From: JBGPLJ01 sp963826145 | GTDB lineage: Bacteria; Pseudomonadota; Gammaproteobacteria; Steroidobacterales; Steroidobacteraceae | DNA length: 64,000 nt | NCBI GenBank assembly: GCA_963826145.1 | Contig: CAWGVW010000002.1 | Location: forward strand, 1,674,001 to 1,738,000 | Direction: 5' to 3' | Shown: positions 58,451 through 64,000 of the stretch, one piece after another | How positions within the stretch are numbered: the stretch's first letter is position 1 | How the letters are laid out: each line of letters starts with the position of its first letter | The notes under the pieces: generated by a model | Told to the model about the DNA's origin: nothing | Seen by the model: the letters and a program-made list of their open reading frames with translations, nothing else | The model's database searches: none | Program-made: the position numbers and the translations under genes

Positions 58451-59794
58451 CTACTCGACGACGAAGGCCGGCACCTGGCCGCCGCCCGACGTGACGTTGG
58501 CGAGACCGGTCGCGCTCAACCGCGTGAGGTAGCCGCCCATGCGGCCGCGAAACAGGTACGGCGCCAGGTCCACCAGCATGTCGGTCATGGTGATGCGGCC
58601 CGTGGCATCGAACTGGGGGAAGATCTCGCGCCGGACGGGAATGCGCTCCTGCACGATCCACGTGCCGTAGGGGTCCTCGAGCGCGGATTCGAGGGCGGTG
58701 TCCCACTGGCCCTCGGTCATCTCCCACCCGAGGTTGACGCCCTTGCCGCCGTACTCGTCGTTCGGCTTGAGCACCAGATGCTCGCGCCAGGCGCGTGCGA
58801 GCGCCAGCAGATCGCCACGCCAGTCGCCCTTCTGCGTCTCCACATCGTCGAGCACGCGCGTCCACGGAATGTGCGCCTGAATCACGGCGCGCTCGCTCGC
58901 GGAGAACAGCGATTCGTAGGCCGGATCGGTCAGCACGGCGAAGAACGCCTTCTTGTGCGCGAGCTTGCAGCGGAAGGAATTGGCCATGCAGACCGCCCGC
59001 GCGGCGCACGCGTCGACGAGGGCGCGGCATTCCAGGGGCTTGGCCAGGATGTCGTTGACGAGCACGCGCCGGTACACGAGGTCGATCTTCGTGCCCTGCG
59101 CGGTCAGGGCGCCGTTGGCGAACACGAGCTCGCGCGGATCGCAGACGATCGTCGGCACGCCCGCCGCGGTGAAGGCGTCGCGCAGGATCTCGAACTCGGT
59201 CCAGGTCGGCACGTCCCGCCAGTCGACGATGGCCATCGTCGGGGGCGTGGCGGTGCCACCCCACTCGTGGTAGCTCGCCATGAGCGCCCCGAGGAGCGCG
59301 TCGATGACCTTGTGGAACCGGACCTGACGCGTCGCGCGGAAGCGTCCCATGGCGGCCGTCGCGTCGAAGAGCTCGCACAGCCGCTGCGTGTAGCCGATGC
59401 CGGCCGGCGACTCGGCGTTGTACTCGGCGAAGTAGAGGGCGTCGGGCAGCAGAAACGCGTCGAGGCGCGAGGTCGTGCTGGCTGTCGGATACCCGGGCTC
59501 GATGTCGACGAGCGCGTCCTCGGCCTCGGTCATGCCGAGCTGGTCGTAGATGTCGTCGGACTCGAACGCGGCGCGGATCACGCGCTCGCCGAGGAGCGCG
59601 ATCGTCTCGGCCGCGACGCGGATGCGCGCTTCGTCAGCGGCGGTCAGAAAGAACGGCCGCAGGAACGGACAATGGACACGCTGACCGAAGGTCAGCTTCT
59701 TCGCGCGCATCGACGCGGCGAACGCGGTCGTGAACCGCGGCGTCAGTTCTTCGTCCGGCCGGAGCAGCGCGTGCCAGTCGCCAATGAGATCCAT
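58451..59794 (-). CDS. Circularly permuted ATP-grasp amidoligase-like protein
   Basis: The protein is 447 aa. The C-terminal half shows the ATP-grasp phosphate/Lys strand Val-Leu-Lys-Pro-Asn-Asp-Glu-Tyr-Gly-Gly-Lys-Gly-Val, then Trp-Ile-Val-Gln-Glu-Arg-Ile-Pro, then Ala-Pro-Tyr-Leu-Phe-Arg-Gly-Arg-Met-Gly-Gly and an Asn-Val-Thr-Ser-Gly-Gly-Gly end. This order is that of circularly permuted ATP-grasp enzymes related to glutathionylspermidine synthase. It is the last of three ligase genes on this strand. It probably forms an amide or peptide bond with ATP; the substrate is unknown. Confidence 0.75.
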   Translation of the reverse strand: MDLIGDWHALLRPDEELTPRFTTAFAASMRAKKLTFGQRVHCPFLRPFFLTAADEARIRVAAETIALLGERVIRAAFESDDIYDQLGMTEAEDALVDIEPGYPTASTTSRLDAFLLPDALYFAEYNAESPAGIGYTQRLCELFDATAAMGRFRATRQVRFHKVIDALLGALMASYHEWGGTATPPTMAIVDWRDVPTWTEFEILRDAFTAAGVPTIVCDPRELVFANGALTAQGTKIDLVYRRVLVNDILAKPLECRALVDACAARAVCMANSFRCKLAHKKAFFAVLTDPAYESLFSASERAVIQAHIPWTRVLDDVETQKGDWRGDLLALARAWREHLVLKPNDEYGGKGVNLGWEMTEGQWDTALESALEDPYGTWIVQERIPVRREIFPQFDATGRITMTDMLVDLAPYLFRGRMGGYLTRLSATGLANVTSGGGQVPAFVVE

Positions 59795-59813
59795 GGTCGA
59801 GCTCGTCGGGAAA

Positions 59814-60804
59814 TCAGGGAAGGCCGGGAGCGCCGGTAAAGCCCGAGGCCGGACCGATCCCGAGCATCTCTTCCCACCGCGGCCAGCACTGCGCGGGATG
59901 ACCGTTCAGCGCGCGATCGACGACGAGGTGCGCCATCTTCTCGACGACGTGCGAGAAGTAGAACGGGGTGATGCGATCGCGTTCGAAGTCCGGCGCCGGA
60001 TTGAGGTAGTCGATGGCGTAGGGCACGCCGTCCTGGACCGCGAACTCGATCGTGTTCATCTCGTACCCGAGCGCCAGGTTGATGAGCTGCGCATCGCGGA
60101 CCACGCGCGAGCCGACCTCCGCCGACAGGTACTCGTGCTCGACGAGGTACTTGCGCTCGCGCGGGTCGTAGGCCACCGGCGTGATGTCGGTCTTGCCGAA
60201 GGTGAAGCAGCGGACGTAGTGATCGAAGTTGATGAACTGCTGCAGCGTCATGCAGTACGGCGCCGTGCGATCGTAGGCCTCGAGCAGCTCGCGCTTGTCC
60301 GCGACCTTGTAGACATGCTTCCAGCCGCCGCCTGAGTAGGGCTTGAGGATCGCCGGGCGGCCGACGTAGTCGAGCAGCGCGTCCCAGTCGATCGGATAGA
60401 CCAGGTTGTGCAGCGACTCCGCCGTGAGATCGATGTCGGCCGGGTATCCCTTCTGCGGCAGCAGCACGGTTCTGGGAATGGCGACGCCGAGCTTGGCCAT
60501 CACCGAGTAGTTGAAGTACTTGTCGTCGGCCGTCCACCAGAACGGGTTGTTGATGACGTAGGTGCCCTGCAGCACGGCGTGCTTCATCGCGCCGCGGTAG
60601 TACTCGACCTCGTGCGAGATGCGATCGACGATCACGCGATAGCGCGCCTGCTCGTCCATCTTCGTGCCGCCGAGCCGTCACCATCTGGCCGGTGATGCCG
60701 TGCGGCGCCCCGAGCTCGTCCACGCGCTGGATGAACGCGGGCGGAAAGCTGTGCTCCCGGCCGCAGAGAAGTCCGACGACCTGTGGTGCCCGCTGCTGCT
60801 GCAT
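59814..60804 (-). CDS. ATP-grasp ligase, one frameshift
   Basis: ATG 60804 begins Met-Gln-Gln-Gln-Arg-Ala-Pro-Gln-Val-Val-Gly-Leu-Leu-Cys-Gly-Arg-Glu. The frame shifts at about 60678 and continues as Glu-Gln-Ala-Arg-Tyr-Arg-Val-Ile-Val-Asp-Arg-Ile. The ATP-binding Ile-Leu-Lys-Pro-Tyr-Ser-Gly-Gly-Gly-Trp-Lys-His and the metal motif Ile-Glu-Phe-Ala-Val-x-Asp-Gly-x-Pro-Tyr-Ala-Ile-Asp-Tyr-Leu-Asn-Pro-Ala are clear. It lies 19 bases upstream of the permuted ATP-grasp gene in the same operon. It would ligate a carboxylate to an amine. Confidence 0.82.
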
Positions 60805-60816
60805 GATTGATCTTTC

Positions 60817-60837
60817 CCGAGGGGCTTCGCCCCTCGG
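60817..60837. promoter_or_regulatory. Stable hairpin 12 bases before the ATP-grasp start
   Basis: CCGAGGGG and CCCCTCGG form an 8-bp perfect stem with a CTTCG loop. On the minus strand it stands between the GCS2 stop and the ATP-grasp ATG, so it could be a processing or attenuation element, or a terminator lacking a T run. Confidence 0.45.
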
Positions 60838-60982
60838 ACTCCCCTACACGCTCTCTCGCGCGCCGCTTCGTCGGCGCGCTCCGTGTCGTGTCTATGAGAC
60901 AGCGTCTATCTCTGACGAAGCGACGTGTCCGTGTTGTCCGTGGCCCATCTGACTGTGCCTGCTCGCGGATTCTGTCTCCGTG

Positions 60983-62083
60983 TCAGTCCACGCCCTCCCG
61001 CGTCTGCCGGATGACGTGATGGACGACCGCCTTGAGGTCGCCCGTCTGGCGGAACACCGCCAGCTGCTGATCGGCGCTCGTGCCCTCGCTGAGCACGGTA
61101 TGGACATGCTCCACGGCCCGCCGGCTCCCCAGATCGTCGACGACGTCGTCGATGAACTCGAGTAGCTCGACCGCGAGGTCGCGCATCGGCACTTCCGCGC
61201 GGCGGCCGAAGTCGATGAGCTTGCCGTCGAGTCCGTAGCGCGCGGCGCGCCACTTGTTCTCTTCGATGAGCGCGCGCCGGTAGAGCCGAAAGCCCTGGTT
61301 GCGAATGCGCAGGCGGTAGAGCTTGACCACGATGGCCTGGACCAGCGCGCCGAGCATGACCGCCGTCTCCGGCCGCGTCGGCACGTCGCAGACGCGGAAC
61401 TCGAGCGTCCCGAACGTCGGATGCGGCCTGACGTCCCACCAGATCTTCTTCGCATCGTCGATGCTGTGCAGATCGACGAGCAGCTGGATGTAGTTCTCGT
61501 ACTCGCTCCAGGAGTCGAAGTGATCGGGGACGCCGGTGCGCGGGAAGCGGCGAAAGATGGTCGTGCGGTACGACTTCAGCCCCGTGTCGCGCCCCATCCA
61601 GAACGGCGAGCTGGTCGAGAGCGCGAGCAAGTGCGGCAGGAAGTAGCGCACTTCGTTCATCAGATCGATCATGACCGACCGATCCGGCAGGCCGACGTGC
61701 ACGTGCAGGCCGAAGATCAGGAGCGACCGCGCCAGCTGCTGCAGCTCCTCGACGATGTTGTCGTAGCGGACGCCGGGCGAGATGATCTGGTCTTCCCAGC
61801 GCGAGAAGGGATGCGTGCCCGCCGCCGCTACCGCCAGGCCGACGCGCTCGGCGGCGTTCGCCAGCTCCCGCCGGTTGCGATAGATCTCCTCGCGCAGCTC
61901 GCTGACGTCGGCGCAGATCTTCGTGCCGACCTCGACGATCGACTGGTGCATCTCGCGCTTGATCTGATCGCCGAGCATCGGCCCGCTCGACGCCAGGAGC
62001 TCGGACACGTGCGACCGCAAGTCTCCGCTCTGGGGGTCGACGATCTGGAATTCCTCCTCGACGCCGAGGGTAAAGCGATGCAC
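60983..62083 (-). CDS. YbdK/GCS2-type carboxylate-amine ligase
   Basis: The protein is 366 aa, intact. The start Leu-Gly-Val-Glu-Glu-Glu-Phe-Gln-Ile-Val-Asp, Gly-Thr-His-Pro-Phe, Phe-Gly-Leu-His-Val-His-Val-Gly and Thr-Leu-Glu-Phe-Arg-Val-Cys-Asp-Val-Pro-Thr are all diagnostic of COG2170, which has weak glutamate-cysteine ligase activity in E. coli. It is the first gene of the minus-strand ligase cluster. It would activate a carboxylate (perhaps glutamate) and join it to an amine. The upstream region is the inverted tandem array beside the four-helix-bundle gene. Confidence 0.9.
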   Translation of the reverse strand: MHRFTLGVEEEFQIVDPQSGDLRSHVSELLASSGPMLGDQIKREMHQSIVEVGTKICADVSELREEIYRNRRELANAAERVGLAVAAAGTHPFSRWEDQIISPGVRYDNIVEELQQLARSLLIFGLHVHVGLPDRSVMIDLMNEVRYFLPHLLALSTSSPFWMGRDTGLKSYRTTIFRRFPRTGVPDHFDSWSEYENYIQLLVDLHSIDDAKKIWWDVRPHPTFGTLEFRVCDVPTRPETAVMLGALVQAIVVKLYRLRIRNQGFRLYRRALIEENKWRAARYGLDGKLIDFGRRAEVPMRDLAVELLEFIDDVVDDLGSRRAVEHVHTVLSEGTSADQQLAVFRQTGDLKAVVHHVIRQTREGVD

Positions 62084-62148
62084 GAGGGTGATGATACTTC
62101 AGTCGTTAGTCGGGAGTCGGGAGTCGGGAGTCACAGTCCTCAGTCTCA

Positions 62149-62276
62149 GTCGTCAGTCGGAGTCGTCAGTCCGAGTCGTCAGTCCCAGTCGTCAGTCCCA
62201 GTCGTCAGTCCGAGTCGTCAGTCCGGGTCGTCAGTCCGAGTCGTCAGTCCCAGTCGTCAGTCCGAGTCGTCAGCCG
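62149..62276 (+). repeat. Left tandem array of about ten GTCGTCAGTCCRA 13-bp units
   Basis: Units such as GTCGTCAGTCCGA and GTCGTCAGTCCCA repeat with a strict 13-base period. Simpler GTCGGGA units lead in from 62102. The same 13-mer in inverted orientation forms the right array at 62749-62832. Confidence 0.9.
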
Positions 62277-62329
62277 GTGGCGGCCCTGCTGGAGCACGTG
62301 GCATCCCCGATGCAATACAGGAGGGAAAC

Positions 62330-62794
62330 ATGGCCCAGCGGGTGGAAGATCTGAAAGTTTGGCAACGTGCTCGGGAGTTTAGGGTGGCAGTTAATGCGAT
62401 CATCGGCCGGCCGGGCTTCCAGCGGGATCGGCGATTGCGGGAACAATTGGAGGATGCTGCGGACTCGGTCATTTCGAACATCGCCGAGGGCTTTACCCAA
62501 CCGACCGACCGGGCGTTTGCGCGATACCTGTTCACCTCCAAGGCCTCGAACGCGGAGGCTAGAACGAGACTGTTACTGGCGTCCGACAAGGGCTACATCA
62601 CGCCGGACGAGTTCGCCTCCTGCAACGAAATCGCGGACGAGGTCGCACGGATGACAACCGGGTTGATCAAGTATCTGGTCAGAAGCGACCGCCGCGACCG
62701 TGGGCTGGGCCCAGCGCAGCGGCCGAGAGCCGATAGGAGCCCCGGCCTGCGACTGAGACTCGGACTGACGACTCGGACTGACGACTCGGACTGA
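62330..62794 (+). CDS. Four-helix-bundle protein (S23/IVP, Avd-like)
   Basis: ATG 62330 follows an excellent GGAGGG site. The protein is 154 aa. Val-Glu-Asp-Leu-Lys-Val-Trp-Gln-Arg-Ala-Arg starts the family; Leu-Arg-Glu-Gln-Leu-Glu-Asp-Ala-Ala-Asp-Ser-Val-Ile-Ser-Asn-Ile-Ala-Glu-Gly is its second-helix signature, and Ala-Ser-Asn-Ala-Glu-Ala-Arg-Thr the third. Such proteins occur in 23S rRNA intervening sequences and as the accessory protein of diversity-generating retroelements. Here the gene stands free, with no rRNA, reverse transcriptase or template repeat nearby. About the last 12 codons are made from the right repeat array. A larger frame from 61421 is a shadow. Confidence 0.88.
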   Translation: MAQRVEDLKVWQRAREFRVAVNAIIGRPGFQRDRRLREQLEDAADSVISNIAEGFTQPTDRAFARYLFTSKASNAEARTRLLLASDKGYITPDEFASCNEIADEVARMTTGLIKYLVRSDRRDRGLGPAQRPRADRSPGLRLRLGLTTRTDDSD

Positions 62795-62832
62795 CGACTG
62801 TGACTGACGACTGCCGACTGCCGACTGACGAC
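62749..62832 (-). repeat. Right tandem array, inverted 13-bp units
   Basis: CGGACTGACGACT units repeat three times, then GTGACTGACGACT and GCCGACT variants. Each is the reverse complement of the left-array unit. Together the arrays could form a long stem enclosing the four-helix-bundle gene. Confidence 0.88.
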
Positions 62833-64000
62833 TGGCTCATCGACGCCGCCCACTTCCCCGGCGGCCACGCCGCCGGCGTCGTCTTTCCGCGCTACGACCG
62901 CCGATGTCGTCGACGTCCTGGGCAGCTCGGCGTCCGGTTCTGCCCGTAGGCGCCCAATCCAGCCTGACCGGCGGCGCGACGCCGATGGGGGAAACGATTC
63001 TCGCCACCACGAAGATGACGCGCATCATCGACGTCGGGCCGGGCCTCGATCACGGTGGAGCCCGGCGTCACGGTCGCGGCGATCCAGGAACGGCTCACTG
63101 ACGCCGGCGCGTGGTTTCCGCCGGCGCCCACGTTCACCGGCGCGTTCGCCGGCGGCATCGTCGCGACCAACGCCGCCGGGGCGGCGACCTTCAAGTACGG
63201 CAGCACGCGCGACTGGGTCGAGGCGGTGACGGTCGTGCTCGCCGACGGCACGGTGCTCGACTTGCGCCGTGGGGCGCAGCGGGCCGAGCATGGCCGTTTC
63301 GAGATCGAAACGGCGAGCGGGCGCGTGTTCGTGCCGGTGCCGACCTATCGGATGCCGGACGTCGCGAAGCGATCCGCGGGATATCACGCCGCGCCGGGCA
63401 TGGACCTCATCGATCTCTTCATCGGGTCGGAAGGCACGCTCGGCGTCATCACACGAGATCTCCTTCCGAACGCTGTCCCCGGCGCCGAACATCGTGCTCG
63501 CGTGGATTCCGTGCGCGGCCGAGGCGCAGGGACTCGCGCTCGTCGCAGGCTCTGCGCGACGCGTCGATCGAGACGCGGCGGACGGGCGCCGCGGACGGAG
63601 TCGACGCCTGCGCCATCGAGCACATGGACCGGCGGTCGCTCGAGATTCTCCGGGAGGACGGCGCGAACACGCGCCACAACGTCTCGATACCCGACGGGAC
63701 CGAGCTCGCGCTGCTCGTGCAGCTGGAGCTCAGCGCCGGGACCGACGCCGCGCAGGCGTTCGAGCAGATTCAGGCGTCGCTCGGAAGCACGACGCCCGGA
63801 CAGCCCGCTCGGACAGTTCTGCCGCCTGCTGGAGCGCGCCGGCGTCCTCGCGGACACCGAGCTGGCGCTCCCGCACGACCGGCGGCGCGCGGCGGATTTC
63901 CTCGCCGTTCGCGAAGCCGTGCCCGCGGGCGTGAACCAGCGCATCAGCACTGCCAAGCGAACGCTCGATGCCCGAATCGAGAAGACCGCCGGCGACATGG
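62800..64000 (+). pseudogene. FAD-linked oxidase (GlcD/PCMH family), multiply frameshifted and cut by the window end
   Basis: A possible GTG start at 62800 lies inside the right array and reads into Trp-Leu-Ile-Asp-Ala-Ala-His-Phe. The FAD-binding PCMH domain follows in pieces: Leu-Pro-Val-Gly-Ala-Gln-Ser-Ser-Leu-Thr-Gly-Gly, Val-Glu-Pro-Gly-Val-Thr-Val-Ala, Ala-Thr-Asn-Ala-Ala-Gly-Ala, Phe-Ile-Gly-Ser-Glu-Gly-Thr-Leu-Gly-Val-Ile. At least four frame changes occur (about 62885, 63065, 63455 and 63545). The C-terminal cap continues past 64000. It resembles D-lactate or glycolate dehydrogenases. The pieces are in order, so indel errors are more likely than real decay. Confidence 0.72.

Noticed and set aside
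62102..62276. CRISPR array
   Set aside because: The unit is 13 bp with no spacers and no cas genes nearby; it is a simple tandem array.
61421..62794. A 457-aa plus-strand protein
   Set aside because: It is mostly antisense to the GCS2 gene; the real gene is the four-helix-bundle start at 62330 with a strong ribosome site.
62330..62794. Diversity-generating retroelement
   Set aside because: No reverse transcriptase or template/variable repeat pair was seen in the window; only the Avd-like fold is present.

Overview
The window looks like two pieces of high-GC bacterial DNA joined at about position 17,030. Left part (1 to ~17,030): a gammaproteobacterium-like segment. It opens with integron gene cassettes without an integrase. 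Then come a PLDc_N/TPR protein, a TonB-dependent receptor and a PQQ-type dehydrogenase in one operon, a patatin with its own outer-membrane barrel, an envelope/lipid operon (TPR, MFS-PlsC fusion, kinase-like protein), an EexN-like lipoprotein, msrA, a decayed stretch, and a phosphoethanolamine-transferase-like enzyme. Every full-length gene here is intact.

Right part (~17,030 to 64,000): most like Acidobacteriota, probably Vicinamibacteria. The argument rests on the family mix: an ADOP-type MacB-like permease, a DUF1501/DUF1800 pair, S9 and M28 peptidases, DUF885, DUF4159, DinB proteins and a CarboxypepD_reg-VWA protein. It starts in the last 68 codons of hisB, followed by hisH, hisF and hisA. 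Further on are a UMF1-type MFS carrier, an acyltransferase, a Mur ligase, an S9 peptidase, a TIGR01777 epimerase, DUF1501/DUF1800, a DAO oxidoreductase, DUF885, a GT39-like membrane protein, a quinone oxidoreductase, a VWA protein, parE, DUF4159, sucA-sucB, the ADOP permease, parC and a PhzF protein. At the right edge are a three-gene amidoligase cluster (GCS2/YbdK-like, ATP-grasp, circularly permuted ATP-grasp), a four-helix-bundle gene enclosed by inverted 13-bp repeat arrays, and a FAD-linked oxidase that runs off the window.

Two further features separate the halves. The right half has many single-base frameshifts (about 14 of its ~34 genes), extremely dense at 29.9-33.7 kb, while the left half has none. 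Large intergenic hairpins and tandem arrays are scattered through the right half, while the left carries only one REP-like palindrome of a different sequence. This favours an assembly join or a major rearrangement at ~17.03 kb over one ordinary chromosome segment.

The most interesting items are the four-helix-bundle gene inside inverted 13-bp arrays (62.1-62.8 kb), the three-ligase cluster (58.4-62.1 kb), the integrase-less cassette array (1-1.66 kb) and the dispersed palindromes. No rRNA, tRNA or CRISPR array was recognised by eye.
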